A stretch of DNA of 64,000 nucleotides from Burkholderiales bacterium. Lineage in GTDB: Bacteria > Pseudomonadota > Gammaproteobacteria > Burkholderiales > Ga0077523. Location: the NCBI GenBank assembly GCA_022843925.1, contig JALHMS010000019.1, forward strand, positions 1 to 64,000, written 5' to 3'. The notes below the pieces were generated by a model. It did no database searches, was not told where the DNA came from, and was given only the letters and a program-made list of their open reading frames with translations. The translations under genes and the position numbers were made by a program. Positions 8,861-23,052 of this stretch are shown here, piece by piece; positions within the stretch are counted from its first letter, which is position 1, and every line of letters begins with the position of its first letter.

Positions 8861-9241
8861 TCAGGCTTTCTGGCTGATCAGCAGACCTTCCGTCTTGCTC
8901 ATGCTGCGCGCAAGCGCCAGCAACTCCTCCGAGGGGATCTGCCGGATCACCTCGCTCGTCTGCGAATCGACCACCTTGACGATCGTCTTGCCGCTGTCCT
9001 TGTCGATCGTGAACTGCAGATTGGCGCCAGCCGCCTCGGCGGCTTCCTGCGCACCCTGCAACGTCTGCTCGAGACTCGCGGTCTCTTGCGGTGCCGCCCT
9101 GGTCTGGGTCGTCTGCGCCTCCGGACGGACCTGGGCAGGCTGACCCTGCACTGCCGACGGGGCACCGGAGCCGCCGGAAGTGGCCCCTGCGTCCACGGTC
9201 CGTGGCTTGACTGCCGAAAGAATCGTCGCCTGTACAAGCAT
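8861..9241 (-). CDS. flaG: FlaG family flagellar protein
   Basis: The 126-residue protein has a Gln/Ala-rich N-terminal half and the FlaG core near the C-terminus (LQFTIDKDSGKTIVKVVDSQTSEVIRQIPSEELLALARSM). FlaG is linked to filament length control and is commonly encoded between fliC and fliD. The ATG at 9241 has GAGGAAA 8 bases upstream. It follows fliC across a 64-base gap that contains a stem-loop. Confidence 0.92.
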   Translation of the reverse strand: MLVQATILSAVKPRTVDAGATSGGSGAPSAVQGQPAQVRPEAQTTQTRAAPQETASLEQTLQGAQEAAEAAGANLQFTIDKDSGKTIVKVVDSQTSEVIRQIPSEELLALARSMSKTEGLLISQKA

Positions 9242-9267
9242 GATGGAATTTCCTCGATCCAGATCAC

Positions 9268-9295
9268 CCGCCAGCCAGCCAGAGCCGGCCGGCGG
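9268..9295 (-). other. Stem-loop between fliC and flaG
   Basis: The fliC-flaG gap can form an 11-bp stem containing two G-U pairs (9268-9278 with 9285-9295, read on the minus strand) and a 6-base loop. No T-run follows. It is more likely an mRNA-stabilising or partial-attenuation structure that separates abundant fliC message from flaG than a full terminator. Confidence 0.4.
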
Positions 9296-9305
9296 ATGGC
9301 ACTAC

Positions 9306-10775
9306 TTACCGAAGCAGCGACAGAACGTTGTTCGGGATTGCATTCGCCTGGGCCAGAACCGCGGTGCCGGCCTGCTGCAGGATCTGCGAGCGGGTCAGTG
9401 CGGCGGTCTCGGCGGCGAAGTCCGCATCGCGAATCCGCGAACGGGACGACGACAGGTTCTCGGAGGTCGTCTGCAGGTTCGACACCGTGTTCTCGAAACG
9501 CGACTGGAGCGCACCGAACTTGGCGCGTTGGCCGTTCACCGCGGCAAGTGCCGCGTCGACGATCCGCAATGCGTTGTTCGCACCGTTGACGTTCGAGATG
9601 TCGATACCGGAGACCGCCTGGAGCGTCGCCGAGCCATCCGTCACCGCGTCGGTCGCACCGTCGCCCACCACGGAGAAGCTCTTCTCCGCGTCGAACAGCA
9701 GGTAGCCCACCGAGATGTTGTCGGCGCCGGCTGCCACCGTGGCAGCCGTTCCGAAGTCATCGGACTGATCGTCGGGTGTACCGATGCCCGCCGGGTCGAA
9801 GTTGGAAACATCGATGGAACCACCCGAGGCGGCGCCGTTGGCGATGGTGATGTTCTCGCCCGTCTCGTTGGTGATGATGATGCCGTTCTGCGCATCGTTC
9901 AGCCTGGCGGTGACACCGGTCTTCGACGCGGCATCGTTGATGCCGGCCACGGCGTTCGCAAGACCTTCGGCAGTGTCGACTGCGCCGACGGTGAAGCTGA
10001 CGTTCACGGCCGACGTGTTCTTCGACGTGATCGCGAGGGTGTAGTTGGTGTCGGCCGTACCGAAGGCCACCAGCGACTGCGTCTGCGCAGTGGCAGTCAC
10101 ACCAGTCTTGTCGGAGACGGTGTTGACCTTGTTCGCCAGCGTGCGGGCGGTGTCCGTCGCGGACACCGTGACGGTTTTCGTTTCCAGGCCCTGGATGTCG
10201 AACGTGCCGGCGGCGTACGCTGCGGTTGCCGAGGCATCGATCGAGTTGGAACGGTAGTTGTTGTTGCCGTACACCGCAGTGCGGAAGTCGCCGGTCTGCG
10301 CGGTGATCACCTGGTTGGCGTTCGCGCCGACCTGGAACGAGGCCGACCCGAACGAACCGTCGAGCAGCTTCAGGCCGTTGAAGTCGGTCGTGTTGGCGAT
10401 ACGGTCCAGTTCCGAAACGAGCTGACCGACTTCCGACTGCAGCGCCTTGCGGTCGCCGGCGGAGTTCGACGCATTGGCCGACTGGACGGACAGTTCACGG
10501 ATCCGCTGCAGGATGTCGCCCGACGACTTGAGGGCGCCTTCGGCCGTCTGCGCCAGGGAGATGCCGTCGTTGGCGTTGCGGCGGGCCTGCTCGAGGCCGC
10601 GGATCTGGGCGGTGAATCGCTCGGAGATCGCGAGACCAGCAGCATCGTCCTTCGCGGAGTTGATGCGCAGGCCGGAGGACAGGCGTTGGAGGGCCGTGGA
10701 AAGCTGATTCTGAGACGTGCTCAGGTTGCGCTGCGCATTCAGCGATGCGACGTTGGTGCTGATGACTTGGGACAT
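9306..10775 (-). CDS. fliC: Flagellin
   Basis: This is the filament subunit, 489 residues. The D0/D1 N-terminus is unmistakable ([25 protein letters not shown], then [23 protein letters not shown]). The matching C-terminus reads [59 protein letters not shown] and ends VLSLLR. The Ala/Thr/Gly-rich middle is the surface-exposed variable D2/D3 region. The frame is open another 31 codons upstream, but the conserved Met at 10775 with AGAGGAAT 6 bases before it sets the start. Export and folding helpers follow directly. Transcription is predicted from a sigma-28 promoter about 100 bases upstream. Confidence 0.98.
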   Translation of the reverse strand: MSQVISTNVASLNAQRNLSTSQNQLSTALQRLSSGLRINSAKDDAAGLAISERFTAQIRGLEQARRNANDGISLAQTAEGALKSSGDILQRIRELSVQSANASNSAGDRKALQSEVGQLVSELDRIANTTDFNGLKLLDGSFGSASFQVGANANQVITAQTGDFRTAVYGNNNYRSNSIDASATAAYAAGTFDIQGLETKTVTVSATDTARTLANKVNTVSDKTGVTATAQTQSLVAFGTADTNYTLAITSKNTSAVNVSFTVGAVDTAEGLANAVAGINDAASKTGVTARLNDAQNGIIITNETGENITIANGAASGGSIDVSNFDPAGIGTPDDQSDDFGTAATVAAGADNISVGYLLFDAEKSFSVVGDGATDAVTDGSATLQAVSGIDISNVNGANNALRIVDAALAAVNGQRAKFGALQSRFENTVSNLQTTSENLSSSRSRIRDADFAAETAALTRSQILQQAGTAVLAQANAIPNNVLSLLR

Positions 10776-10873
10776 CTGTGATTCCTCTCGACGAAAGTCA
10801 AAGTTTTCAATACATGCAAAACGACTTTGGTTGCCCTCGCCAGTAACGGCCTTCCAAACCGCTGTCAATCCGG

Positions 10874-10900
10874 TTTACGGCTCGCCCCCTGAAATCTTGA
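10874..10900 (-). promoter_or_regulatory. Sigma-28 (FliA) promoter of fliC
   Basis: On the minus strand, TCAAG (10900-10896) is followed after 14 bases by GCCGTAAA (10881-10874), close to the flagellar sigma-28 pattern TCAAG-N14-GCCGATAA. It predicts a start near 10867 and a leader of about 92 bases before the fliC ATG. The remaining bases to 11136 hold no recognisable feature. Confidence 0.75.
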
Positions 10901-11136
10901 GTTCCGAGAGGATTCCGGGAGCGGCGACGGCACACCGGGACGGCCCGAGAAGGATTCTCCAGAGTCCGCCCTATGCAGGGAGTAACGACAGGAACCCGCA
11001 AGACCTGAGCAGCGAGCGCTCTGGGTGGCGTTGGCGAGGGACGCCCGCGCCGGGGCGCTGATACGACCGCTCCGAGGCGCGGACGAGCGATGCAACGATG
11101 GGATGCTGCCGCGGGGCGGCCGATGGCCCGTGCTGA

Positions 11137-11670
11137 TCAGTCGTCGGCCGCGGTGTCGCCGGGGAAGAGCACGTCCTGGAAGCCGAACTGACGGAGATCG
11201 CGGATTCGCATCGGGTACAGGATGCCGTCCAGGTGATCGCACTCATGTTGGACGACGCGGGCGTGGAAGTCGGCAACGGTTCGGTCGACGCGGCGCCCGA
11301 ACGCATCGAACCCCGTGTAACGCAACTGTCGAAATCGCGGCACCAGACCCCGCATGCCGGGGACGGAAAGGCAGCCTTCCCAACCGTCCTCCGTCTCGTC
11401 GGAAAGGGGTTCCAGCACCGGATTCACCAGGACGGTGTAGGGAATCTCCTCGGCGTCGGGATACCGGGCGCTGCGAAACCCGCCGAAGATCACCACGCGA
11501 AGCCCCACGGCAATCTGCGGTGCCGCGATGCCTGCACCCTGCATCGCCCGCATGGTGTCCTCCAGATCCATCACGAGCGCATGCAGTTCGGGCGTGTCGA
11601 AGGCCTCGACCTCGCGCGCCCTGGCAAGCAGCCTGGGATCCCCCATGCGGATAACTTCACGAATCGGCAT
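11137..11670 (-). CDS. def: Peptide deformylase
   Basis: This metalloenzyme removes the formyl group from nascent N-terminal Met. The 177-residue product has all three family motifs: GAGIAAPQ (45-52), EGCLS (98-102, metal ligand Cys100) and QHECDHLDG (141-149, ligands His142 and His146, catalytic Glu143). The start [15 protein letters not shown] at 11670 overlaps the preceding phosphorylase gene by 14 bases. Upstream in-frame codons belong to that gene. It is not next to fmt, its most common partner, but last in a purine salvage group. Confidence 0.96.
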   Translation of the reverse strand: MPIREVIRMGDPRLLARAREVEAFDTPELHALVMDLEDTMRAMQGAGIAAPQIAVGLRVVIFGGFRSARYPDAEEIPYTVLVNPVLEPLSDETEDGWEGCLSVPGMRGLVPRFRQLRYTGFDAFGRRVDRTVADFHARVVQHECDHLDGILYPMRIRDLRQFGFQDVLFPGDTAADD

Positions 11671-12418
11671 GGTGCTCCACCAGACGCTCGAGGATGCTCC
11701 GTACGCGCGCCATCGCCTCCTGCAGAGCCGCATGGATGTCGTCCAGGCGGATGCTGTCCCGGCTGGTGCCGCGCCCGGCAGCATGATTCGCGACGACGGC
11801 GATGGCGGCGTACGCCAGATCGAGTTCCCGCGCCAGCGCCGCTTCGGGCATCCCGGTCATGCCGACCATCGTGCACCCGTCGCGATCCAGCCGATCGATC
11901 TCCGCGGCCGTCTCGAGCCGCGGGCCCTGCATGGCCGCGTAGACGCCTTCCGGGACGGCCTTCTCGCCGACATCCGTCGCAGCTCGGAGAATCGATTGCC
12001 GTAGCGACGCGTCGTACGGATGGGTGAAATCGATGTGGGTCACCGGTCGGTCGGGGCCTTCGAAGAAGGTCGACTTGCGGCCCCACGTGTAATCGATGAT
12101 CTGGTGCGGCACCGCGATGACGCCCGGCCCCAGGCCCGGCGCGATGCCCCCGACGGACGCGACCGACACCACGCGCCGGACGCCTTCGGCGTGGAGCGCC
12201 CAGAGGTTCGCGCGATAGTTGACCATGTGGGGCGCGATCGTGTGGCCGTACCCGTGCCGGGCGAGGAAGACGACTTCGCGCCCCCGGATGCTGCCGAACG
12301 TGAGGGCCCCCGAAGGCTCGCCGAACGGAGTGCGGACCACCTGCCTGCGCGAGACTTCCAGGTTGGCGAGCTGAGTGAGACCAGTGCCGCCGATGATGCC
12401 GAGTACCGGACCTTGCAA
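11657..12418 (-). CDS. MTAP/PNP-family phosphorylase, probably S-methyl-5'-thioinosine phosphorylase
   Basis: This trimeric nucleoside phosphorylase of 253 residues begins [14 protein letters not shown] at a TTG (12418) preceded by GGAG. That start lies directly behind the hpt stop. It shows the phosphate site (IGGTG; ARHGYGH), the [18 protein letters not shown] segment and [19 protein letters not shown]. The base-recognition stretch reads [10 protein letters not shown]. The Asn corresponds to the residue that selects 6-oxopurines in PNPs, whereas true MTA phosphorylases have Asp there. This suggests methylthioinosine or inosine/guanosine rather than MTA. The adjacent hpt would salvage the hypoxanthine released. 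The family is certain; the substrate is inferred. Confidence 0.85.
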   Translation of the reverse strand: MQGPVLGIIGGTGLTQLANLEVSRRQVVRTPFGEPSGALTFGSIRGREVVFLARHGYGHTIAPHMVNYRANLWALHAEGVRRVVSVASVGGIAPGLGPGVIAVPHQIIDYTWGRKSTFFEGPDRPVTHIDFTHPYDASLRQSILRAATDVGEKAVPEGVYAAMQGPRLETAAEIDRLDRDGCTMVGMTGMPEAALARELDLAYAAIAVVANHAAGRGTSRDSIRLDDIHAALQEAMARVRSILERLVEHHADS

Positions 12419-12419
12419 G

Positions 12420-12973
12420 TCATTTCTCCGGAGTGAGGGCGTAGATCGCCGGGAGGTTGCGCCAGGCGCCGTGGACATCCATTCCGTAACCGAACACGTA
12501 GCGGTCCGGGACCGTGATGCCCACGAAATCCGCCCTGATGGGCTTCTCTCCGGGCAAGCGCTTCTCGCAGAACACGACGTTCAGGACCTCGGAGGCACCG
12601 GCTTCGAGAAGGGACGCACGAATCGCTGCGAGCGTATGCCCTTCGTCGAGGATGTCGTCCACCACCAGGACCACCCGCCCGCGCACGTCCTCCCGCGGCC
12701 GCACGCGCCAGTCGATGGCACCACCGGTCGTTCCGCCGCGATAACGTGTCGCATGGATGTAGTCGAGGTCCAGGGGAAACCTGAGCCGGGTCAGCAACTG
12801 CCCGCAGAACACGATGCCGCCTCCCATGACGGCCAAGACCAGGGGCTTCGCCTCGGAAAGACGCAGGGCGATGTCCCCGGCGACGCGTTCCACGGCGGCA
12901 GCCACGGCTTCCGGACCACACACGAGCTCGGCCCGGTCCAGGATGCGCCAGGCCTCCTCGCGCGTGAGCTGCA

Positions 12974-12974
<1 letters not shown>
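12420..12974 (-). CDS. hpt: Hypoxanthine-guanine phosphoribosyltransferase
   Basis: It converts hypoxanthine or guanine plus PRPP to IMP or GMP. The 184-residue protein has the type I PRTase fold: PRPP-binding motif VVLVVDDILDEGHT (101-114), flexible-loop region RYRGGTTGG (77-85) and the C-terminal hood FVGITVPDRYVFGYGMD (150-166). The ATG at 12974 overlaps the galU stop, and its own stop is immediately followed by the TTG of the phosphorylase gene. The pair forms a purine salvage unit. Confidence 0.93.
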
Positions 12975-17060
<4,086 letters not shown>

Positions 17061-17136
17061 GGATTGGACCGTTCGGTTGCGCCGAGGATACATCGCACCC
17101 CGGCGTCGGGCATCTGGCGTCGTCCGTCAGCGGGTC

Positions 17137-20100
17137 TCAAGCGGCACGCTCGTCCTGGAGACGCATCGCTTCATCGACATCGACCGCCACGACCCGGGAG
17201 ACGCCCAGCTCCCGCATGGTGACACCGACGAGCTGCTCGGCCATCTCCATCGTGATCTTGTTGTGGCTGATGAAGATGAACTGCGTGTGCTCGGACATCC
17301 GCTTCACCAGCTCGCAGAAGCGCGACGTGTTGGAATCGTCGAGCGGGGCATCCACCTCGTCGAGCAGGCAGAACGGCGCGGGGTTCAGCTTGAAGAGCGC
17401 GAACACCAGCGACACGGCCGTGAGTGCCTTCTCGCCGCCGGAAAGCAGCTGGATCGAGGCGTTCTTCTTGCCCGGCGGGCGGGCGATGATCTGGACGCCG
17501 CTGTCGAGGATCTCGTCGCCGGTCATCACCAGTCGGGCCTCTCCGCCGCCGAAGAGCTGCGGGAACATCTGCTGAAGGTTGGCATTGACCTCGTCGAAGG
17601 TGGCCTGGAGACGCTCGCGCATCTCGCGGTCGATCCGGCGGATGGCATCCTCCAGCGTGTTGACCGCCTCCGTGAGATCGGTCCACTGGGCATCCAGGAA
17701 GGCCTTGCGCTCGGAGGACTTCGCCAGTTCGTCGAGCGCCGCGAGGTTCACCGGCCCCAGGGACGCGAGTTCCTCCTGCAGACGGTTGATGTCTCCCTGC
17801 AGGACGTTTGGCCGGGGCGGCTTCTCCAGCGCCTCCGCGAGCGACGCGACGTCGGCGCCCGCCTCGGCGAGCTGCGCTGCGAAGCCTTCCTCCGCAATGC
17901 GCGCCTCCTGCTCCTCGAGCCGGAGTTGACCGATGCGCTCCCGGAGCGGTTCGAGACGGCGCTCGTGGGTCGCCCGCGCCTCGTCCGCGCCGCGCATCGC
18001 CCGCTCGGCCTCGGCCAGCGCGTCGCGGCGCTGGCCGAGGAGAAGCTCCCGCTCGTTCTTCGTCGCGAGCACGATGGCGAGTTCCTCGGCGATCGGCCCC
18101 TCCTCGAGACTCGCGGCCTCGGCCTCGGCGGCGTCCAGACCGCCCCGTGCCGCCGAGATCTGTTCGCCCAGCAACTGCAGGCTGCGCTGCAATTCGTCGA
18201 TGCGCGCATCGAGCGACCGTTCGGCAAACCGCGCTTCCTGCACGCCCCGTTCCGCCAGACCCGACAGTTCCCGCATGCGGGCAAGCGTGCTCTCGGCCTC
18301 GCGATGCCGGCCCTGGGCCGATGTGGATTCCTCGTCCACCCGGGCCAGCGTGTCGTCGGCGACCTCCGCCTCCAGGGTCGCCTCGGCGCGCGCCTCCTGC
18401 TCCAGGGCCTCCTCCTCGGCGATCTCGACGACCTCGCGCTCGATCTGTTCGATGCGATGTCGCGCGCGCTCGAGGGCCTGGTGGAGACGCACCTCTTCCA
18501 GCTCCACCAGGTGCCGTCGCTGCGAGAGGGTGGCCGTGCGGTTGCGGAGGCTCTCCAGTTCCTGACGGTGCTGGCGGAGTGCGGCATCCGTGCCGGCCAC
18601 CCGCTCACGCTGGGCCGACAGCTCCGCCTCGACGCCAGGAATGTCGGCCTCCAGACGCTCGATCTCCTGCTTCCGTTCGAGCAGCCCGTGGATCTCGGAA
18701 TCGGGGGCGTGGAAGGCCACGCTGTGTGCAGTGAATATGTGCCCTTCCCGGCACACGACCGCCGTGCCCGAGGGCAGCTCCGCGGCCTTCGTACGGGCCA
18801 CGACCGTGGTTTCGACGGCGTAGATGCCGCCGAGCCACTCGCCGAGCACGGCCGAGATCGAGGGATCGTCGCAGGTCACGAACGACGCGAGCGGCTCGCA
18901 TCCCGACGGCACGGGCGGCACGTCCACTGCCGGGGCGTTCGCCGGCTGGTACACGGCCAGCTTTCCCGGCGGGGACGCCCCGAACCAGTCCGCAAGCCGG
19001 CCGGGATCCTCCATGGCCACAGCGTTGAGCCGCTCCCGGAGCACGGCCTCGATGGCCCCCTCCCAGCCCGACCGCACGTGCAGCTTCTCCCAGAAGCGCG
19101 CCTCGTCCGACAGGCCGTGCTGCCCGAGCCACGCGGCCATCTGTTCGCTGGAACCCACCTGTTGTTGCAGGCCCACGAGTGCGTGACGACGCGCCTCCAG
19201 TGCCGCGAGTGTCTGGCGCGAAGAATCCAGCGCCCGGGACCACTCGCGGAGGTCCTCCTCCGCCTTGGGAATCGCCTCCGAGAGCATGGCCTGCCGCTCC
19301 CGGTTTCCAGCGATCTCCTCCTCGAGGGCTTCGCGTTCCATGCGCAGCGTCTCGATGCCGGCCTCGTCGGGCAGGACCAATCCGCTCCGTTCGCCGTTCA
19401 GTCTGTCGCGGCGCGCCTGCAGTTGCGCGATCAGCCGATCCGCCTGATCGCGACGGGTCATCGCGATATCGCGGGCCCGCTGCGCCTCGGCCACGGCCTG
19501 GCGCGCCTTGTCGACGTCCGCACGGGCATCCCGCCAGGCCTGCTCCGCGCGGGGCAGCGCCTCGCGGGCACTCGAGGCCCGGACCTCCTGCTGCTCGGTC
19601 TCGGCAGCGGCAAGTTCCCGCTGGGACTCGGCGTCGGCAAGGGCCTCCGCAGCGGCGACGCGACGCTCGGTCTCGCGGGCGATCTGCTCCTCGAGCTCGC
19701 GACGCCGGCTGTCCGCCCGCTGACGACTCTGGCGGAGGAACTGGAGCTGCTGCTCGGCCCGCGCCAGCTGCGCGTTGGCCTCGTACAGCTCGCCCTGGGC
19801 CGCGTGCACCGCGTCGCCGGCGGCGTAGTGGGTCTCGCGCAGGCTCTCCAACTGGGCCTCCGCCTCGCGCAGGGAAGCCGTGGTGCGCTCGAGGTCGAGG
19901 GTCATGGACCCGACCTCCTCGGCAAGCTTCGTCCGGCGCAGGCCCGCGTCGCGCTGGCGGACGCTCCACAGAAGCCACTGGTGGCGCCGGATGTCCGCTT
20001 CGAGCGTGCGGTAACGCTCGGCAGTGACGGCCTGCTCTTCGAGCCGGCCGATCTGGGCGCCGAGCTCGCGGCGCACATCCTCCACGCGCAGCAGGTTCTC

Positions 20101-20664
20101 CCGGCTGTCCTCGAGGCGCGCCTCGGTCTCCTTCCGTCGTTCGCGGTACTTCGAGACTCCCGCGGCCTCCTCGAGGAAGACGCGGACCTCTTCCGGCTTC
20201 GCCTCCACGATGCGCGAGATCATGCCCTGCTCGATGATGGCGTAGGCCCGGGCGCCGAGACCGGTGCCGAGGAAGAGATCGCTGACATCCCGCCGACGGA
20301 CCGGGATGTTGTTGATGAAGTAGCTGGAGTCGCCCCGGCGCTCGAGGACACGCTTGATGGCGATCTCGCCGTACTGGGACCACGCGCCGGCGGCCTTGCC
20401 GAGGCTGTTGTCGAAGACGAGTTCGACGCTCGCCCGGTTGGCGGGCTTGCGATCCCCCGAGCCGTTGAAGATGACGTCCTGCATGGTCTCGCCACGGAGA
20501 TGCTTCGCCGAGGACTCGCCGAGCACCCAGCGGACGGCATCGATGACGTTCGACTTGCCGCAGCCGTTCGGACCGACGACCCCGACGAGCTGCCCCGGGA
20601 GCGGCACGTGGGTCGGGTCGACGAATGACTTGAAGCCGGCGAGCTTGATGTGGGTGAGACGCAC
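17137..20664 (-). CDS. smc: Chromosome segregation SMC protein
   Basis: SMC is the ATPase of the condensin complex, working with ScpA and ScpB in chromosome compaction and segregation. The 1175-residue protein has Walker A GPNGCGKSN (31-39), two long coiled-coil arms rich in Glu, Arg and Ala, a hinge at about 500-640, the ABC signature LSGGEKALTAVSLVFALF near 1070 and Walker B FCLLDEVDAPLD near 1097. The start is GTG at 20664 (MRLTHIKLAGFKSF) with GGAG about 8 bases upstream. It is divergent from dapC. Confidence 0.97.
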   Translation of the reverse strand: MRLTHIKLAGFKSFVDPTHVPLPGQLVGVVGPNGCGKSNVIDAVRWVLGESSAKHLRGETMQDVIFNGSGDRKPANRASVELVFDNSLGKAAGAWSQYGEIAIKRVLERRGDSSYFINNIPVRRRDVSDLFLGTGLGARAYAIIEQGMISRIVEAKPEEVRVFLEEAAGVSKYRERRKETEARLEDSRENLLRVEDVRRELGAQIGRLEEQAVTAERYRTLEADIRRHQWLLWSVRQRDAGLRRTKLAEEVGSMTLDLERTTASLREAEAQLESLRETHYAAGDAVHAAQGELYEANAQLARAEQQLQFLRQSRQRADSRRRELEEQIARETERRVAAAEALADAESQRELAAAETEQQEVRASSAREALPRAEQAWRDARADVDKARQAVAEAQRARDIAMTRRDQADRLIAQLQARRDRLNGERSGLVLPDEAGIETLRMEREALEEEIAGNRERQAMLSEAIPKAEEDLREWSRALDSSRQTLAALEARRHALVGLQQQVGSSEQMAAWLGQHGLSDEARFWEKLHVRSGWEGAIEAVLRERLNAVAMEDPGRLADWFGASPPGKLAVYQPANAPAVDVPPVPSGCEPLASFVTCDDPSISAVLGEWLGGIYAVETTVVARTKAAELPSGTAVVCREGHIFTAHSVAFHAPDSEIHGLLERKQEIERLEADIPGVEAELSAQRERVAGTDAALRQHRQELESLRNRTATLSQRRHLVELEEVRLHQALERARHRIEQIEREVVEIAEEEALEQEARAEATLEAEVADDTLARVDEESTSAQGRHREAESTLARMRELSGLAERGVQEARFAERSLDARIDELQRSLQLLGEQISAARGGLDAAEAEAASLEEGPIAEELAIVLATKNERELLLGQRRDALAEAERAMRGADEARATHERRLEPLRERIGQLRLEEQEARIAEEGFAAQLAEAGADVASLAEALEKPPRPNVLQGDINRLQEELASLGPVNLAALDELAKSSERKAFLDAQWTDLTEAVNTLEDAIRRIDREMRERLQATFDEVNANLQQMFPQLFGGGEARLVMTGDEILDSGVQIIARPPGKKNASIQLLSGGEKALTAVSLVFALFKLNPAPFCLLDEVDAPLDDSNTSRFCELVKRMSEHTQFIFISHNKITMEMAEQLVGVTMRELGVSRVVAVDVDEAMRLQDERAA

Positions 20665-20753
20665 TGGGAGAACTCCGTCCGGGACTGTGCTGAAAGACGC
20701 CAAGAGGACGTTGGGACCAGGTGACGCCCGCGTACGGAAGTGTTCGGGCGACG

Positions 20754-20794
20754 CAAAAAAACAACCGCCTGGGAGCGGGGCTTGGCAGGCGGTT
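20754..20794 (-). terminator. Terminator-like hairpin upstream of smc, minus strand
   Basis: A perfect 9-bp stem (AACCGCCTG at 20763-20771 with CAGGCGGTT at 20786-20794) closes a 14-base loop. On the minus strand it is followed by G and seven Ts, a good intrinsic terminator. On the plus strand only four Ts follow. No minus-strand gene lies upstream (dapC is on plus), so it would end a short RNA or attenuate the smc leader. Confidence 0.6.
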
Positions 20795-20917
20795 TTCGCG
20801 GGGCCGATTGTAACCGAACTCCCCGCGCGGATCGGTGCCGGACGGGGCTCGGCGCACGCGGGCAGCGTGGCTCGTGCCGTACCACCGATGCGGGAAGACT
20901 CCGCTGCGCGCGCTCCC

Positions 20918-20923
20918 TATAAT
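20918..20923 (+). promoter_or_regulatory. Putative -10 element for the dapC operon
   Basis: A perfect TATAAT lies 43 bases before the dapC ATG. The -35 region is poorly conserved, so this is a weak call. The rest of the roughly 300-base smc-dapC gap holds the minus-strand hairpin and nothing else clear. Confidence 0.35.
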
Positions 20924-20965
20924 CCGCCGCCTGCCCCGATCCGCCCGCCCGGCGCTCCCACCTCG

Positions 20966-22162
20966 ATGAACCCCGATCTCTCCCGCCTGCAGCCATATCC
21001 GTTCCAGAAGCTCGCGACACTTTTCGCCGGTGCCACGAAGCCCGACGGGCTGGCGCCGGTGAATCTGTCGATCGGGGAACCGAAACACCCGACACCGCCC
21101 CTTATCAAGGAGGCCCTGGTGGCCGGCCTCGGCGGGCTCGCCGGGTACCCGGCGACCCTGGGGAGCGCCGGGCTTAGGGAGGCCATCGCCGGATGGCTGG
21201 GCCGCCGCTACGGGATCCCCCAACCCGACCCCGCCACCGAGGTGCTGCCCGTGAACGGCAGCCGCGAGGCGCTCTTCGCCTTCGCCCAGACGGTGGTGGA
21301 CCGCACTCGGTCGGGCGCGAGGGTGCTGATGCCGAATCCGTTCTACCAGATCTACGAGGGCGCAGCCCTGCTGGCGGGCGCGACGCCGGGCTTCCTGAAC
21401 CAGTTGCCGGAAACGGGTTTCGGATGCGGGTTCGAAACGGTCACCGACCGGGAATGGCGCGACACCCAGCTGATCTACGTGTGCTCCCCGGGAAATCCGA
21501 CGGGCCGGATCATGACGCTGGCGGAATGGCGGACGCTCTTCGAGCTGGCGGACCGCCACGGCTTCGTCATCGCGTCCGACGAGTGCTATTCGGAGATCCA
21601 CTTCGACGAGGCCAACCCGCCGATGGGGGCGCTGCAGGCCGCCCGCGCCCTCGGTCGAGACGACTACCGCGGTCTGGTCGTCTTCGGCAGCCTGTCGAAG
21701 CGCTCGAACGTTCCCGGGATGCGCTCCGGGTACGTGGCGGGCGATGCCGCACTGCTCGAGGCCTTCCTGTTGTACCGCACCTACCACGGCAGCGCGATGA
21801 GCCCGGCCGTGCAGGCGGCGAGCGAAGCCGCGTGGCGCGACGAAGCCCATGTGGTCGAGAATCGCCGGCTGTACCGCGAGAAATTCGACGCATTCCACGC
21901 GCGCCTCGCCCCGCTGATCGACATCGCGATGCCCGATGCGGGCTTCTACTTCTGGCTGCGGGTCGGTGGCGACGACGGCGCCTTCGCCCGCGACCTCCTC
22001 GAACAATATAATGTCACTGTGCTGCCCGGGAGTTTCCTCGCCCGCGAAGCCCGCGGCGTCAATCCCGGTGCGGGCTTCGTCCGCATCGCGCTCGTCGCGC
22101 CCGCTGCCGAATGCAACGAAGCGGCGGGCCGTCTCGCCGCCTTCCTCTCCAACCGCCGCTAG
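20966..22162 (+). CDS. dapC: Succinyldiaminopimelate transaminase
   Basis: This class I/II PLP aminotransferase of the lysine/diaminopimelate pathway makes N-succinyl-LL-2,6-diaminopimelate from the 6-oxo precursor using glutamate. The 398-residue product starts [22 protein letters not shown], a signature of this subfamily. It has the PLP Lys near 245 in [16 protein letters not shown], plus NPTGRI and [12 protein letters not shown]. The frame is open far upstream over the smc leader, but homology begins at the ATG at 20966. dapD follows 23 bases later, supporting the substrate call. Confidence 0.93.
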   Translation: MNPDLSRLQPYPFQKLATLFAGATKPDGLAPVNLSIGEPKHPTPPLIKEALVAGLGGLAGYPATLGSAGLREAIAGWLGRRYGIPQPDPATEVLPVNGSREALFAFAQTVVDRTRSGARVLMPNPFYQIYEGAALLAGATPGFLNQLPETGFGCGFETVTDREWRDTQLIYVCSPGNPTGRIMTLAEWRTLFELADRHGFVIASDECYSEIHFDEANPPMGALQAARALGRDDYRGLVVFGSLSKRSNVPGMRSGYVAGDAALLEAFLLYRTYHGSAMSPAVQAASEAAWRDEAHVVENRRLYREKFDAFHARLAPLIDIAMPDAGFYFWLRVGGDDGAFARDLLEQYNVTVLPGSFLAREARGVNPGAGFVRIALVAPAAECNEAAGRLAAFLSNRR

Positions 22163-22185
22163 GCGTCAACAGGGTCCGATCCCGA

Positions 22186-23007
22186 ATGTCCAATCTGCAA
22201 TCCGTCATCGAAGACGCCTGGGAGAACCGCACCTCCCTGTCCCCCTCCTCCGCCCCCGCCGCGCTCAAGCAGGCCGTCGACGAAGTCGTGGCCGGTCTCG
22301 ATGCCGGCCGGCTGCGGGTCGCCGAGAAGATCGCGGGCGACTGGGTCACCCACCAGTGGATCAAGAAGGCAGTGCTGCTCTCGTTCCGCCTGGCCGACAA
22401 CGCCGTCATCCGCGACGGCTACACGAACTACTTCGACAAGGTGCCCGCGAAGTTCGCCGACTACGGGGACGCCGATTTCCGGGCGGGCGGTTTCCGCGTG
22501 GTCCCGCCCGCCGCGGCGCGCAAGGGCTGCTTCGTCGCGAAGAACGTCGTGCTGATGCCCTCCTACGTGAACATCGGCGCCTACGTCGACGAAGGCACGA
22601 TGGTCGACACCTGGGCCACCGTCGGCTCGTGCGCGCAGATCGGGAGGAACGTGCACCTGTCGGGCGGCGTGGGCATCGGGGGCGTGCTGGAGCCGATCCA
22701 GGCGAATCCGACCATCATCGAGGACAACTGCTTCATCGGCGCGCGCTCGGAGGTGGTCGAAGGCGTGATCGTCGGCGAGGGCTCCGTCGTGTCGATGGGT
22801 GTGTACCTGGGCCAGAGCACGAAGATATACAACCGGGCGACCGGCGAAGTCTCGTACGGCCGCATCCCGCCGGGCTCCGTCGTCGTGTCGGGCAATCTGC
22901 CTTCCGCCGATGGCAAGTACAGCCTGTACTGTGCCGTTATCGTGAAGCAGGTCGATGCCAGCACACGGGCGAAGACCAGCATCAACGAGCTGCTCCGCGG
23001 GGACTGA
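22186..23007 (+). CDS. dapD: Tetrahydrodipicolinate N-succinyltransferase
   Basis: It transfers succinyl from succinyl-CoA to tetrahydrodipicolinate, the step before DapC. The 273-residue protein is a trimeric left-handed beta-helix enzyme. The N-terminal helical domain has [15 protein letters not shown]. The hexapeptide-repeat region includes [65 protein letters not shown]. The C-terminus reads [24 protein letters not shown]. The ATG at 22186 agrees with the family N-terminus. It is co-directional with dapC, pilU and dapE. Confidence 0.97.
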   Translation: MSNLQSVIEDAWENRTSLSPSSAPAALKQAVDEVVAGLDAGRLRVAEKIAGDWVTHQWIKKAVLLSFRLADNAVIRDGYTNYFDKVPAKFADYGDADFRAGGFRVVPPAAARKGCFVAKNVVLMPSYVNIGAYVDEGTMVDTWATVGSCAQIGRNVHLSGGVGIGGVLEPIQANPTIIEDNCFIGARSEVVEGVIVGEGSVVSMGVYLGQSTKIYNRATGEVSYGRIPPGSVVVSGNLPSADGKYSLYCAVIVKQVDASTRAKTSINELLRGD

Positions 23008-23052
23008 TCCCCGGCCCCGCGCGCCGCGACTCGCCGCCCACAGGAGATCCGC

